Positions 8,123 to 18,271 of a stretch of DNA of 61,755 bases are shown here, in pieces (position 1 is the first letter of the stretch; every line of letters starts with the position of its first letter). Under the pieces are notes generated by a model, which made no database searches, was not told where the DNA came from, and saw only the letters and a program-made list of their open reading frames with translations. This stretch comes from Flavobacteriales bacterium. GTDB lineage: Bacteria; Bacteroidota; Bacteroidia; Flavobacteriales; UBA1820. The position numbers and the translations under genes are program-made. The DNA is taken from the NCBI GenBank assembly GCA_017620815.1, contig JAGAUI010000009.1:1-61755 (forward strand), written 5' to 3'.

Positions 8123-8596
8123 ATGATAAATAAAGAATTCATTACACGACTAGCCATTGACGCATTACGGGAGAATGAAAGTCTTTTCTTGATAGATGTA
8201 AAGATAAGCAAGTCAATGGATATAACGGTAGTTATAGATGGTGATGAAGGTGTTGACCTAGAGGAGATTATACGCATATCTCGTGCCATAGAACACGCCG
8301 AAGGCATGGATAGAGAAACAGAAGATTTTTCACTGGAGGTAACTACTCCGGGTATAGATGCTCCCTTGTGTAAGGCTCGTCAATATATAAAGAATATAGG
8401 TCGCACACTTAACGTGATAATGACAGATGGTAAAGAATATGAAGGTGAGATAGTAGATGCAGGGGAAGAAAGCGTAAGTATAGAGTGGGTTACCCGCGAA
8501 GCAAAACCAGTGGGAAAAGGTAAAATTAATGTTACACACAATGCCACACTCCTATATTCAGACATTAAAAAAGCTACGATAGTAATCAAATTTTAG
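8123..8596 (+). CDS. rimP: Ribosome maturation factor RimP
   Basis: Binds the 30S subunit and assists its late maturation. The 157 residues include the family's hallmark segment SRAIEHAEGMDRETEDFSLE with VTTPGIDAPL immediately after (about residues 54-80), then an SH3-like C-terminal domain (GKEYEGEIVDAGEESVSIEW). It is the first gene of the conserved rimP-nusA-infB cluster; nusA begins 41 bp later. Confidence 0.95.
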   Translation: MINKEFITRLAIDALRENESLFLIDVKISKSMDITVVIDGDEGVDLEEIIRISRAIEHAEGMDRETEDFSLEVTTPGIDAPLCKARQYIKNIGRTLNVIMTDGKEYEGEIVDAGEESVSIEWVTREAKPVGKGKINVTHNATLLYSDIKKATIVIKF

Positions 8597-8637
8597 AAAT
8601 AAATAAACAAAACATATCACTTAATCGACAGATTGCA

Positions 8638-9879
8638 ATGGATAATTTGGCACTTATAGATTCTTTTTCAGAATTTAAGGAAAGCAAAAAAATAGACCGT
8701 GTAACACTTACGGCTATACTGGAAGAAGTATTTCGTACTGCACTTAAAAAGAAATTTGGTACAGACGACAACTTCAATATCATCGTAAACCCAGACAAGG
8801 GCGATATGCAGATATGGCGTAACCGTGTGGTAGTAGCCGATGGCGAAGTAGAAGACCCTGCCGCACAGATACCACTTAGCGAGGCTCGTAAGATTCAGGA
8901 CGACTTTGAGGTGGGAGAAGATGTATCGGAAGAAGTTAAAATAGCAGACCTAGGCCGTCGTGCTATATTGGCTCTACGTCAGAATCTTCAAGCTCGTATA
9001 TTTGAACACGACAACGCTACCATAATGAAGCGTTTTGAAAACCTACAAGGCACTATCATCACTGGTGAAGTGCATCACGATGTACGTCACAAGATGACTA
9101 TCATACATGATGATTATCAGAATGAATTAGTACTTCCTCGTGAAGAACAAATCCCTGGTGATGTATTCCGCAAGGGTGAGCCTGTACGTGCATTGGTAAA
9201 AGCGGTAGAGATACGCGGTACCAAACCAAATGTAATCCTTTCTCGTACAGACCCACGTTTCTTGGAACTGCTCTTTGAACAGGAAATCCCAGAAATAGCC
9301 GATGGTCTTATAATGATTAAAAAGGTGGTGCGTATCCCCGGTGAAAAAGCCAAAGTAGCAGTAGAATCTTATGACGACCGCATAGACCCAGTAGGTGCTT
9401 GTGTGGGAATGAAAGGTTCACGTATCCATGGTATAGTACGCGAACTATGTGGAGAAAACATAGACGTTATCAACTATACCAATAATATCCAGCTATATGT
9501 TACTAGAGCATTGGCTCCAGCACATCTTTCAAGCATAGAGGTAGATGAAGAAAAACGCCATATATCTGTCTATGTAGCACCAGAAGAAGTATCCAAAGCG
9601 ATAGGTAAAAATGGACAAAACATACGTCTAGCTACCAAATTGATAGGATATGAAATAGATATCTACCGCGAGGGTTCAGATGATTTGGATCTTTCAGAAT
9701 TTTCAGATGAAATAGAACAGTGGGTTATAGATAGCCTACGTGCCATAGGTTGTGATTCAGCCAAGAGCGTACTAGAACTATCCAAAGAAGAACTCATTCG
9801 CCGTACAGACCTCGAAGAAGAAACCGTTGATTATGTAATCAATGTCATCTCTTATGAACTTAACAGTCAGGAAAACTAG
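8638..9879 (+). CDS. nusA: Transcription termination/antitermination factor NusA
   Basis: RNA-polymerase-binding factor that modulates pausing, termination and antitermination. In order: N-terminal RNAP-binding domain (residues 1 to about 125), S1 domain (about 135-205, GEVHHDVRHKMTIIHDDYQN), KH1 with GACVGMKGSRIHGIVREL, KH2 with SKAIGKNGQNIRLATKLIGY, then a short helical end (about 355-413). At 413 residues it lacks the second acidic repeat of the E. coli protein, as is usual outside gammaproteobacteria. NusA could itself act on the terminator-like hairpin in this operon's leader. Confidence 0.97.
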   Translation: MDNLALIDSFSEFKESKKIDRVTLTAILEEVFRTALKKKFGTDDNFNIIVNPDKGDMQIWRNRVVVADGEVEDPAAQIPLSEARKIQDDFEVGEDVSEEVKIADLGRRAILALRQNLQARIFEHDNATIMKRFENLQGTIITGEVHHDVRHKMTIIHDDYQNELVLPREEQIPGDVFRKGEPVRALVKAVEIRGTKPNVILSRTDPRFLELLFEQEIPEIADGLIMIKKVVRIPGEKAKVAVESYDDRIDPVGACVGMKGSRIHGIVRELCGENIDVINYTNNIQLYVTRALAPAHLSSIEVDEEKRHISVYVAPEEVSKAIGKNGQNIRLATKLIGYEIDIYREGSDDLDLSEFSDEIEQWVIDSLRAIGCDSAKSVLELSKEELIRRTDLEEETVDYVINVISYELNSQEN

Positions 9880-9989
9880 ACTGTAAGATACATTACGACC
9901 GTCTGCCATAGTGCAGAGATTATCTATGACTATAATAAACCTTACAAGGATTTATAGACACAAAATTTTTAAAGAGAAAAGAATTTAAT

Positions 9990-12836
9990 ATGGCTGAAAA
10001 CGTAACAAAACGCCTCAATAAAGTATTAACTGAACTGAACATTTCGATGGATAGGGCAGTGGAGTACCTTGCCAAAAAAGGTATTCAGATAGACCCCAAT
10101 CCAAATACTAAATTGGATGCTCATACAGTAGAAGTGCTAGAACAGGGCTTCCAGCAGGACAAAAATAAAAAACAACTCATAGAAGAGGTCAATCAGGCAA
10201 AACGTGAGGAAAAAGAAAAACAACGATTGGCTAAGGAAGCAGCTGCCGCAGCCGCTACTGCCGAAACAGAGCCAACACCTCCCGCTCCTCTACAGCCTGC
10301 ACCCAAAGCTCCTGCTACAGAAACAGCAGTAGAAAAACCTCAAGAAAAACAAGACCCCGTTGTAAAACTCAAAACAGTGGGTAAAATAGACCTTGAAACT
10401 CTCAATCGTCCTGTCAAAAAAACTACACAAGAGCCCAAAAAAGAGGAAAAACCAGCACCAAAGGTTGAAAAAACTTCTGCTCCCAAAAAAGAGAAAAAAC
10501 AGGATAAACCAAAACCTGCTCAAGTGCCAGCCCCTGCCCCTGTAGTAGAAAAGAAAAAAGAAGAGAAAGCTCCAGAGGAAAAGAAAACAGAGGCACCTGT
10601 TACCAAGATTGAGACCCAATATCAGAAACTGGAAGGTATCAAGACTCTAGGTAAGATAGATTTGAGTATCTATGATAAACCAAAGACTGCCCCTGCCCCT
10701 AAAAAACCGGTAGGTGCTGTATCATCAGACCAGAAAAAACGCAAACGCAAACGCGGTGAAAAAGTAACTGGTCAAGAGATGAACTCTATGCCTGCCCCAG
10801 AAAAACAGAATAATAAACCTGCCAAAGAACATGGCGGTGGTAATAATAACAATAACCGTTCTCACGGTAAAAACGACAAGAAAAATGCTCCACGCCCTGC
10901 TGCTCGCAAGGTAGTAGAACACGTTGAGCCTAGCGAGGAAGAAATAGCACGTCAGATACGTGAAACGCTAGACAAACTCACTGCTGGTAAAGCAAGCCGC
11001 AACAAGGCCGCCAAATACCGTAAAGAGAAACGTCTTTCACGCCGTGAAGAAGCCAACCGTGAAGCAGAACGCGAGGCAGAAGAGAGCAGAATCATCAAGG
11101 TTACAGAATTTGTAACAGTGAGTGAGGTGGCAACGATGATGGATGTGCCTGTAACACAGGTTATATCTTCATGTATGCAACTAGGCATTATGGCCTCTAT
11201 GAACCAACGTCTAGATGCCGATACTCTTTCTGTGGTAGCCGATGAGTTTGGGTATGAGGTGCAGTTTGTAGATGCAGAAATAGAAGAAGCTATACAAGAG
11301 GTTCAAGACGATGAAAAAGACCTTAAGCGTCGTGCTCCTATAGTAACGGTTATGGGACACGTTGACCATGGTAAGACTTCGCTTTTGGACTACATCCGCC
11401 GTTCAAATGTCATAGCTGGTGAGGCTGGTGGTATCACACAGCACATAGCTGCTTATGGTGTTAAACTGGAAGATGGTCAGCGTATAACATTCCTAGATAC
11501 TCCTGGTCACGAAGCCTTTACCGCTATGCGTGCTCGTGGTGCACAGGTTACAGACATAGCTATCATAGTTATAGCTGCCGATAGTGATGTTATGCCTCAA
11601 ACCAAAGAGGCTATATCTCACGCCCAAGCAGCCGGCGTGCCTATGGTCATAGCTATAAACAAAGTGGACCTACCTACTGCCAACCCAGACAAGATACGTG
11701 AAAGTCTGGCACAGATGAATATATTGGTAGAAGAGTGGGGTGGTAAGGTTCAGTGCCAAGAAATATCTGCCAAAAAGGGTATTGCGGTAAATGAACTTCT
11801 AGAAAAAGTGCTGCTAGAGGCAGAAATGCTTGACCTTAAAGCCAATCCTTCGCGTAAGGCTGTGGGTACAGTTATAGAGGCTTCGCTGGACAAGGGTCGT
11901 GGTTATCAAGCTACGGTGCTGGTACAGAATGGTACGTTGAGAGTGGGGGATTATGCTCTATCTGGTCAATACACAGGTAAAGTTAAAGCTATGTTTGACG
12001 AACGTGGTAACAAACTAGAAAAAGCTGTTCCTTCTCAACCCGTATTGGTTCTAGGTCTGGATGGCTCTCCACAAGCTGGTGATAAGTTCATGATATTTGA
12101 AGATGAAAAAGAAGCCAAACAGATAGCTGCTCGTCGTACACAGCTTAAACGTGAACAGAACGTCCGCACTAGCAAACACATAACTCTTGATGAGATAGGT
12201 CGTCGTATAGCTATAGGAGACTTTAAGGAACTTAATATCATCATCAAGGGTGACGTAGATGGTTCGGTAGAAGCTCTTACAGATAGCCTAGAACGTCTTT
12301 CTACCGATAAAATCCATATCAATATCATACACCGTGCCGTAGGTGCTATTACAGAAAGTGATGTACTTCTTGCATCGGCATCAGAGGCTATTATCATTGG
12401 ATTTAACGTTCGTCCTGCTGCTGGTGCTCGCCGTATAGCCGAAAGCGAAGCGATAGACATACGTACATACTCTATCATCTATGATGCTATAAACGAAGTC
12501 AAAGATGCTATGGAGGGTCTTCTTGCTCCTGAATTTAAGGAAGAAGTTGTGGGTAATGTCGAGATACGACAAGTCTATAAAATATCCAAAGTTGGTAGCG
12601 TAGCAGGTTGTATGGTAACAGATGGTAAAATTACCCGTCAGAGCAAAATCCGCGTTATACGCGATGGAGTGGTGGTACACACCGGCGAATTGGAATCTCT
12701 TAAACGTTATAAAGATGACGTGAAAGAAGTAACCAAGGGTTATGAGTGTGGTTTGAGCGTTGCCAAATATAACGATATAATGGAAGGCGACGTGATAGAG
12801 GTTTACCAGATGGTAGAAGTAAAAGCCAAATTGTAA
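9990..12836 (+). CDS. infB: Translation initiation factor IF-2
   Basis: GTPase that places initiator tRNA on the ribosome. The 948 residues comprise an IF2N-like start ([20 protein letters not shown]), a long low-complexity linker rich in Lys, Pro, Ala and Glu (about 60-330), a second IF2N-type segment ([20 protein letters not shown]), the GTPase core with [14 protein letters not shown] near residue 455, DTPGHEAF and NKVD, then domains II, III and C2. It is separated from nusA by 110 bp that hold no gene. Confidence 0.97.
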   Translation: MAENVTKRLNKVLTELNISMDRAVEYLAKKGIQIDPNPNTKLDAHTVEVLEQGFQQDKNKKQLIEEVNQAKREEKEKQRLAKEAAAAAATAETEPTPPAPLQPAPKAPATETAVEKPQEKQDPVVKLKTVGKIDLETLNRPVKKTTQEPKKEEKPAPKVEKTSAPKKEKKQDKPKPAQVPAPAPVVEKKKEEKAPEEKKTEAPVTKIETQYQKLEGIKTLGKIDLSIYDKPKTAPAPKKPVGAVSSDQKKRKRKRGEKVTGQEMNSMPAPEKQNNKPAKEHGGGNNNNNRSHGKNDKKNAPRPAARKVVEHVEPSEEEIARQIRETLDKLTAGKASRNKAAKYRKEKRLSRREEANREAEREAEESRIIKVTEFVTVSEVATMMDVPVTQVISSCMQLGIMASMNQRLDADTLSVVADEFGYEVQFVDAEIEEAIQEVQDDEKDLKRRAPIVTVMGHVDHGKTSLLDYIRRSNVIAGEAGGITQHIAAYGVKLEDGQRITFLDTPGHEAFTAMRARGAQVTDIAIIVIAADSDVMPQTKEAISHAQAAGVPMVIAINKVDLPTANPDKIRESLAQMNILVEEWGGKVQCQEISAKKGIAVNELLEKVLLEAEMLDLKANPSRKAVGTVIEASLDKGRGYQATVLVQNGTLRVGDYALSGQYTGKVKAMFDERGNKLEKAVPSQPVLVLGLDGSPQAGDKFMIFEDEKEAKQIAARRTQLKREQNVRTSKHITLDEIGRRIAIGDFKELNIIIKGDVDGSVEALTDSLERLSTDKIHINIIHRAVGAITESDVLLASASEAIIIGFNVRPAAGARRIAESEAIDIRTYSIIYDAINEVKDAMEGLLAPEFKEEVVGNVEIRQVYKISKVGSVAGCMVTDGKITRQSKIRVIRDGVVVHTGELESLKRYKDDVKEVTKGYECGLSVAKYNDIMEGDVIEVYQMVEVKAKL

Positions 12837-12860
12837 AATATCATATAGATATGACTCTGT

Positions 12861-12895
12861 AAACCGAGCCCCGCAGGGGCTCGGTTTCATTTTAT
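12861..12895 (+). terminator. Terminator of rimP-nusA-infB
   Basis: A perfect 12-bp stem AAACCGAGCCCC / GGGGCTCGGTTT around a GCA triloop, followed by CATTTTAT, 25 bp after the infB stop. Confidence 0.85.
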
Positions 12896-12913
12896 GGTAT
12901 GTGTATTTTTCAT

Positions 12914-12921
12914 TACATTTG
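12914..12921 (+). promoter_or_regulatory. Promoter -7 box for the SGNH gene
   Basis: TACATTTG, 24 bp before the ATG at 12946; the -33 region is T-rich but not canonical. Confidence 0.55.
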
Positions 12922-12945
12922 CCGTAAAGATAAAAATTTTGAATT

Positions 12946-14241
12946 ATGATAAGATTTCTAGTTACATTTATCCTATGGAGTATGTCTATGGTATTTGCCG
13001 TAGGTCAAGAAGTTAAACATTATCCTTCTCGAGTGGGTTATCCCACATATTGGGGGCAACGCTATACGCAGTTTGTAGCTCTAGGAGTAGAGAGTACAGA
13101 TATCGTTATGATGGGTGATGATTTCATGGACAGAGGTATATGGAATGAATTTTTTGGCAATGAATATATAAAAAACAGAGGTATAGCAGGAGATGTGATA
13201 TCGGCTATGGATTATCGTCTTGATGATGTTTTAAAAGGTCGTCCATCACATATTTATATCTACATAGGCAAACGCGATATTAAAATAGGTGTGAGTCCAG
13301 AATCGGCAGCACATTCTGTGCAGGATATCATCTCTCGCATACACGATAAATCACGTCGTACACGAGTATCGGTTATAAGTATTTTGCCAGAAAAGAACAC
13401 ATCAGATGAACTTTTATCAAAATATATGGCATATAATGAGAGTATGAAAAACGCATCATTAGCAGGGGATTACACATACATAGATATACTCCCTGCTCTT
13501 ACAGGTGATGATAAAAGACTGAAAGAAGAATTTACATATAATTCGGGGACTACACTCAATGGACGAGGATACTATGCTGTATGCAAAGCTCTAGAACCAT
13601 ATATATGTAAAAGTAATATGGTCGCCGAAGGCATAAAAGAGGACTACAAGCTAGCTGGATTTATAAAAGAAAGAAATAGCATAATAGAGTATCTGCCTAC
13701 TCGTAGTGATGATATATTGATGATAGGTAATAGCATTACCAATATAGGTGAATGGGCAGAATTTATACCTTATGCACATTTGCGGAACAGAGGTATAAGC
13801 AGTGATATGACATCGGGAGTGCTAGAGCGTTTGCCACATATGCTGGAGGTGTCGCCTCGTGCAGTATTTTTAATGATAGGGATAAATGATTTGGGGGCAG
13901 GAAAAGACAAAGACTATGTAGCAAATAATATATTAAAGATAGTTGCCGAAATAAAACGTCTTTCGCCTCGTACAGCTATCTATGTAGAGAGTATCCTTCC
14001 TGTCAATCCTACATTTACAGTCTTTAAGACACATATAGACCAAAGCACCTCTATAAAATATGTAAATGCCATACTTGAAAAAGAGGCTTCGCGGGCGGGA
14101 TATACATACATAAATCTACATCGCAGTATGTGTGATAGAGATGGTTACCTCTCTTCAAAATACACCAATGATGGATTGCATTTGTGTTGGGAGGGGTATC
14201 GACTATGGAGAGAGATACTCACCTCATATATACCTAGATGA
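12946..14241 (+). CDS. Exported protein with two tandem SGNH/GDSL hydrolase domains
   Basis: A 431-residue secreted protein (signal peptide to about residue 20, ending FAVGQ) with two SGNH-like domains. The second domain (about 245-431) has intact motifs: MIGNSITNIGEW with the nucleophile Ser, NRGISSD, MIGINDLGAG with Asn, and DGLHLCWEGY with Asp-x-x-His. The first domain (about 50-225) follows the same order but reads MMGDDFMDRG (Ser replaced by Asp), YIGKRDIK (Asn replaced) and NGRGYY where DxxH should be, so it looks catalytically dead. Such enzymes deacylate or deacetylate glycans or lipids; the substrate is unknown. Single gene. Confidence 0.88.
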   Translation: MIRFLVTFILWSMSMVFAVGQEVKHYPSRVGYPTYWGQRYTQFVALGVESTDIVMMGDDFMDRGIWNEFFGNEYIKNRGIAGDVISAMDYRLDDVLKGRPSHIYIYIGKRDIKIGVSPESAAHSVQDIISRIHDKSRRTRVSVISILPEKNTSDELLSKYMAYNESMKNASLAGDYTYIDILPALTGDDKRLKEEFTYNSGTTLNGRGYYAVCKALEPYICKSNMVAEGIKEDYKLAGFIKERNSIIEYLPTRSDDILMIGNSITNIGEWAEFIPYAHLRNRGISSDMTSGVLERLPHMLEVSPRAVFLMIGINDLGAGKDKDYVANNILKIVAEIKRLSPRTAIYVESILPVNPTFTVFKTHIDQSTSIKYVNAILEKEASRAGYTYINLHRSMCDRDGYLSSKYTNDGLHLCWEGYRLWREILTSYIPR

Positions 14242-14252
14242 TGACAACACAT

Positions 14253-14284
14253 AAAAAAGGGCACCCGCAGGGTGCCCTTTTTTA
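14253..14284. terminator. Bidirectional terminator (SGNH gene / small lipoprotein)
   Basis: AAAAAAGGGCACCC, loop GCA, GGGTGCCCTTTTTT: a 14-bp stem including the A/T tracts, between convergent genes. Confidence 0.9.
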
Positions 14285-14302
14285 TGTGTTCTGTGTAGAA
14301 CA

Positions 14303-14500
14303 TTATTCTGCTTTGGCAGTAGAATCACATACAGCAGTTGAATCGCAACAAGCCTCTTGGCAAGCAGTGCTATCGGCAGCAGCTTCTACAACTTCTACAG
14401 CTGCATCTTCTACTACAGCTTCTTCTGCTTTTGGTTCAGAAGCACATGATGTAAATACTGCAACAACAGCAAATGATAGAACGAAAGCTAATTTTTTCAT
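14303..14500 (-). CDS. Tiny Cys-rich lipoprotein
   Basis: A 65-residue predicted lipoprotein: signal MKKLAFVLSFAVVAVFTSC with the lipobox Cys at 19, then an Ala/Glu/Val-rich acidic stretch, then a Cys-containing end in which DSTA occurs three times (DSTACQEACCDSTAVCDSTA). The mature part would hold four further cysteines, which could bind metal or form disulfides. Its own promoter (14574-14581) and the shared terminator mark it as a real expressed gene. I recognise no family. Confidence 0.75.
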   Translation of the reverse strand: MKKLAFVLSFAVVAVFTSCASEPKAEEAVVEDAAVEVVEAAADSTACQEACCDSTAVCDSTAKAE

Positions 14501-14573
14501 TATGATATCTTTTTTAATTATTGAATATTTAATTAAATGTTTCTCTTCTTAAAAACTTTCTTTTAAGACGAGG

Positions 14574-14581
14574 CAAATATA
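14574..14581 (-). promoter_or_regulatory. Promoter -7 box for the small lipoprotein
   Basis: TATATTTG on the minus strand. The leader of about 65 nt starts with a 7-bp hairpin (CTTAAAA/TTTTAAG, 14548-14567) that may protect the transcript's 5' end. Confidence 0.6.
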
Positions 14582-14637
14582 CATATTTTATATTTTATAA
14601 AACAAATTTTAATGTAAATATCTCAATAATATAATTG

Positions 14638-15837
14638 CTATAAAAGTCCTTCTTTATCCATAAGGTCTAGTTCTTCACATATCATTCGGCAGCCATATAT
14701 GATTTCTTCCTCACTAATGGTAAGCGGAGGAGATAGGCGTAGAGCATGTTTTTCATACAGTAAAAGGAATGTGATAACGCCTTTGGGTAGTAGGCGAGTC
14801 ATAAGAAGGGTAGAGGTGTCATCTCGTTCAAACATAGGAGCAAGCATAAGTCCCATACCTCTTACTTCCTTGATAGCTGGGTGAACAAGATGTTTTCTGA
14901 ATATCTGTTCTTTTACCATCGTCTGTGGTATGATATCGCCTTCGGTGAGGATACGCAATGTCTCTAGGCAGGATGCTGCCACCACAGGATTCCCTCCAAA
15001 TGTGGTTACATGTCCCATCTTGGGGTCGTGAGTGAGTAATTTCATCTTCTCTAGTGAAGATATAAAGCCTCCCACTGGCAATCCTCCACCCATAGCTTTT
15101 CCTACTGCTACTATGTCTGGAACTATATCAAAATTTTGATATCCCATCAGTTTACCACAACGTCCAAATCCGGGTTGTATTTCATCTATGATGAGCTGGG
15201 CTCCTACTTGTGTACAACGTTCACGTACAGCCTTTAACCAACCATCTTTTGGAAGGATAAAACCAGCTCCTCCTTGGATGGATTCTAGAAGTACTCCTGC
15301 TGTACGTTCTGTAATCATCTCTATGTCTTCCCAGTTGTTATAACGCATAAAGCGTATCCCCGGTATAAGTGGACGGAAAGCACTTTTCTGACCTTCTACT
15401 CCCAGCATACTCAACGAACCCTGTGTGTTCCCATGATAAGCATAAAGAGCCCCTACCATTTCTGTACGACCTGTAACACGTTTGGCTAGTTTTATGCTGG
15501 CTTCTATAGCTTCGGTACCGCTATTTACCATATACACACAGTTGAGTTCTGGTTCAAGTAGGGTAGAAAGCATACGGCAATACTCCAACGGAGCGTCTTG
15601 TATAAACTCTCCATATACCATTACGTGCATATAACGATCCACTTGGTCTTTGATGGCTTTAACCACTCGCGGATTTGAGTGTCCTATGACATTGGCCGAA
15701 ACACCTGCTTCTAGGTCTAGATATTTTTTACCACTCTTATCCCATATCCAACAACCCTCGGCACGGTCTATGTCTAGACCCAGAGGATAGGGTGTAGTCT
15801 GGGCTTGGTATTTTTTGAATTGTTCTAGTCTATCCAT
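14638..15837 (-). CDS. Class-III PLP-dependent aminotransferase
   Basis: Fold-type I PLP enzyme of 399 residues related to acetylornithine/ornithine and omega-amino acid aminotransferases. Visible features are NSGTEAIEASIKLAKRVTGR (phosphate-binding region), the aspartate motif IIDEIQPGFGRCG and the Schiff-base lysine in VAVGKAMGGGLPVG. The exact substrate is not evident; no arginine-biosynthesis genes are adjacent. The start is set at 15837 (MDRLEQFKKY). The in-frame ATG at 15858 overlaps the -7 box (15856-15863) and would lie upstream of the transcript start. Confidence 0.9.
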   Translation of the reverse strand: MDRLEQFKKYQAQTTPYPLGLDIDRAEGCWIWDKSGKKYLDLEAGVSANVIGHSNPRVVKAIKDQVDRYMHVMVYGEFIQDAPLEYCRMLSTLLEPELNCVYMVNSGTEAIEASIKLAKRVTGRTEMVGALYAYHGNTQGSLSMLGVEGQKSAFRPLIPGIRFMRYNNWEDIEMITERTAGVLLESIQGGAGFILPKDGWLKAVRERCTQVGAQLIIDEIQPGFGRCGKLMGYQNFDIVPDIVAVGKAMGGGLPVGGFISSLEKMKLLTHDPKMGHVTTFGGNPVVAASCLETLRILTEGDIIPQTMVKEQIFRKHLVHPAIKEVRGMGLMLAPMFERDDTSTLLMTRLLPKGVITFLLLYEKHALRLSPPLTISEEEIIYGCRMICEELDLMDKEGLL

Positions 15838-15855
15838 GATGATATTTTCTTTCTG

Positions 15856-15863
15856 CAAAAATA
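15856..15863 (-). promoter_or_regulatory. Promoter -7 box for the aminotransferase
   Basis: TATTTTTG on the minus strand; transcription near 15850 leaves a leader of about 12 nt to the ATG at 15837. Confidence 0.6.
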
Positions 15864-15901
15864 ATGATAATTGTTTTTATTTTGATAGTTTACTTTATCA
15901 T

Positions 15902-15930
15902 AAAACCGCCGCCCTGAAAGGGCGGCGGTT
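15902..15930 (-). terminator. Terminator of ffh-folD
   Basis: AACCGCCGCCC and GGGCGGCGGTT form an 11-bp stem with a 5-nt loop; on the minus strand it is followed by TTATGATAA. Confidence 0.8.
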
Positions 15931-15945
15931 ATCATTGAGTTTTAA

Positions 15946-16833
15946 CTATTTGTTTTTCTTTTGACGTATCTTCATAGCAGTGAGTGTGTTTTTCATAAGC
16001 ATTGCTATGGTCATAGGCCCTACACCACCCGGTACAGGAGTGATGTATTCGCATTTGGGTGCTACGGCATCATAATCTACATCTCCTTTTATAGAGAAAC
16101 CGCTCTTTTTGCTTTCATCTGCCACACGAGTGATACCCACATCTATAACGGTAGCTCCTTCTTTTACCATATCGGCAGTGATGAAATGAGGAACGCCTAT
16201 AGCTGCTACTAGGATGTCGGCTTGGCGAGTTATCTCTGGGAGGTTCTGTGTCTTGCTGTGGCATATAGTAACAGTACAGTTTCCTTTTTTGTATTTGCCA
16301 GAAAGAAGCAATGATACAGGTATGCCAACTATGTTACTACGACCTACAACCACTGCATGGCGACCTTCGGTGGGGATATCATAACGCTCCAGTATCTCTA
16401 TTATACCAGCAGGAGTAGCAGGAACCAACTGTCCTTGTCCCAATGCCAATGCACCCATATTTACAGGATGGAAACCATCTACGTCCTTTTCTGGAGCTAT
16501 GCTTTCTGTGATAAGTGTCTCGTTAATATGACGGGGTAGTGGCAACTGAACTATAAATCCGTCTATGGTAGGGTCGGCGTTTAGTTCTGTGATTTTGGAA
16601 AGGAGCTCCTTTTCTGTAACCGTCTCAGGAAATTTTATAAGCGAAGATTTAAATCCTACCTCGTGGCATGATTTTACTTTGTTATTGACATATGTTACGC
16701 TAGCTCCATTATCTCCCACCAGTATTGCAGCTAGGTGTGGAGGGCGTCCTCCTGCAGCAACTATTGCTTCCACTTCACTACGGATGTCTGCTTTAAGAGC
16801 AGCCGATGTAGCTTTTCCGTCTAAAATTTTCAT
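15946..16833 (-). CDS. folD: Bifunctional methylene-THF dehydrogenase/cyclohydrolase FolD
   Basis: Cytoplasmic enzyme interconverting 5,10-methylene- and 10-formyl-tetrahydrofolate with NADP. The motifs include SVTYVNNKVKSCHEVG with the catalytic Lys, FIVQLPLPRHIN, the PEKDVDGFHPVNMG signature, the Rossmann segment VVGRSNIVGIPVS, and TPVPGGVGPMT near the end. Of 295 residues, close to the family norm. I use the ATG at 16833; an upstream ATG at 16887 would overlap ffh and add 18 atypical residues. It lies 31 bp after ffh, so the two are probably co-transcribed. Confidence 0.95.
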   Translation of the reverse strand: MKILDGKATSAALKADIRSEVEAIVAAGGRPPHLAAILVGDNGASVTYVNNKVKSCHEVGFKSSLIKFPETVTEKELLSKITELNADPTIDGFIVQLPLPRHINETLITESIAPEKDVDGFHPVNMGALALGQGQLVPATPAGIIEILERYDIPTEGRHAVVVGRSNIVGIPVSLLLSGKYKKGNCTVTICHSKTQNLPEITRQADILVAAIGVPHFITADMVKEGATVIDVGITRVADESKKSGFSIKGDVDYDAVAPKCEYITPVPGGVGPMTIAMLMKNTLTAMKIRQKKNK

Positions 16834-16864
16834 CTGTTTATTATCTATTTGGTTTTGGAATTTA

Positions 16865-18211
16865 TTATCTACGCATACCCATTCCACGACCGCCGCCCAT
16901 CATTTTCATCATATTTGAAGCTCCCGGGCCGCTCATCATCTTCATCATCTTTTTCATATCCTCAAACTGTTTCATAAGACGATTTACTTCCTCTAGTGAA
17001 CGACCACTACCACGAGCTATACGGTTCTTACGCGAAGGGTTTATAATGTCTGGGTTACGACGTTCTTCTGGGGTCATGGATTTGATTATGGCTTCTACGT
17101 GTTTGAAAGCATCGTCTGGTATATCTACGTCTTTGAGGGCTTTACCCATACCGGGTAGCATACCAAGCAAGTCTTTCATATTGCCCAGTTTCTTTATCTG
17201 CTGTATCTGTGATAGAAAATCATCAAATCCAAACTGGTTCTTACGGAATTTCTTTTCTAGTTCTTTGGCTTTGGCGTCATCATATTGAGCATTGACCTTT
17301 TCAACGAGAGAAACTATATCTCCCATGCCTAGGATTCTATCGGCTAGACGTTCTGGATGGAATACATCCAGAGCCTCCATCTTTTCTCCAGTAGAAGAGA
17401 ATTTGATAGGTTTGTTTACCGTAGCCTTGATAGACAGGGCAGCACCACCACGGGTATCACCATCTAGTTTGGTAAGTACTACACCGTCAAAATTAAGCAC
17501 ATCATTAAACGCCTTGGCGGTATTGACAGCATCCTGACCTGTCATAGAGTCCACTACAAATAGTGTTTCTGATGGTTTTACAGCAGCATGTATGCGGCTT
17601 ATCTCATCCATCATCTGTTCATCTACCGCTAGACGACCAGCAGTATCGACTATCACAGTATCCAGACCTTTTTCACGAGCGTATGCTATACCATTTTCGG
17701 CTATCTGTACAGGGTTTTTGTTGCCTTCTTCTGTATAAACTTCTACATTTATACCTTCGGCCAAAACCTTCAACTGGTCTATCGCAGCAGGGCGATAAAC
17801 GTCACCAGCAACTAAAAGCACGCGGCGGTTTTTCTTGCTTTTAAGGAAAAGAGCAAGTTTACCAGAAAAAGTAGTTTTACCAGAACCCTGCAGACCTGCT
17901 ATAAGTATAACAGCTGGTTTACCGGCTAGGTTTATCTCACTAGCTCCGCCGCCCATAAGGGCAGTAAGTTCGTCTTTTACTATCTTGATAAATACCTGAC
18001 GAGGATTAAGCGAAGTATGCACGCGGGCACCTATGGCTTTTTCCTTTACACGGTCTGTGAATTCTTTGGCTATCTTGTAGTTGACGTCGGCATCTACTAG
18101 TACGCGGCGTATTTCTTTGGCTGTTTCGGCTATCTTGATTTCGCTTATCTTGTGGTCGCCTTTGAGGACCTGTAACGCTCGGTCAAATTTCTCGCTTAAA
18201 TTTTCAAACAT
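16865..18211 (-). CDS. ffh: Signal recognition particle GTPase Ffh
   Basis: Protein component of SRP, which delivers nascent inner-membrane proteins to FtsY. The 448 residues show the N domain helices, the SRP GTPase G domain (GLQGSGKTTFSGKLALFL, DTAGRLAVDEQMM, TKLDGDTRGGAALS) and a methionine-rich M domain whose end is MKKMMKMMSGPGASNMMKMM with a Gly/Arg tail. It is the first gene of a two-gene unit with folD. Confidence 0.97.
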   Translation of the reverse strand: MFENLSEKFDRALQVLKGDHKISEIKIAETAKEIRRVLVDADVNYKIAKEFTDRVKEKAIGARVHTSLNPRQVFIKIVKDELTALMGGGASEINLAGKPAVILIAGLQGSGKTTFSGKLALFLKSKKNRRVLLVAGDVYRPAAIDQLKVLAEGINVEVYTEEGNKNPVQIAENGIAYAREKGLDTVIVDTAGRLAVDEQMMDEISRIHAAVKPSETLFVVDSMTGQDAVNTAKAFNDVLNFDGVVLTKLDGDTRGGAALSIKATVNKPIKFSSTGEKMEALDVFHPERLADRILGMGDIVSLVEKVNAQYDDAKAKELEKKFRKNQFGFDDFLSQIQQIKKLGNMKDLLGMLPGMGKALKDVDIPDDAFKHVEAIIKSMTPEERRNPDIINPSRKNRIARGSGRSLEEVNRLMKQFEDMKKMMKMMSGPGASNMMKMMGGGRGMGMRR

Positions 18212-18252
18212 ATCTTATGTGGTGTCTTTACTTTCTGTTAATTACCAAATGG

Positions 18253-18260
18253 CAAAATTA
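18253..18260 (-). promoter_or_regulatory. Promoter -7 box for ffh-folD
   Basis: TAATTTTG on the minus strand, about 40 nt upstream of the ffh ATG and just downstream of the transketolase terminator. Confidence 0.55.
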
Positions 18261-18271
18261 GTGATTTTATA

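Noticed and set aside
9880-9989. Possible small gene or riboswitch between nusA and infB
   Set aside because: Only a 5-bp hairpin and no open frame or conserved element could be seen.
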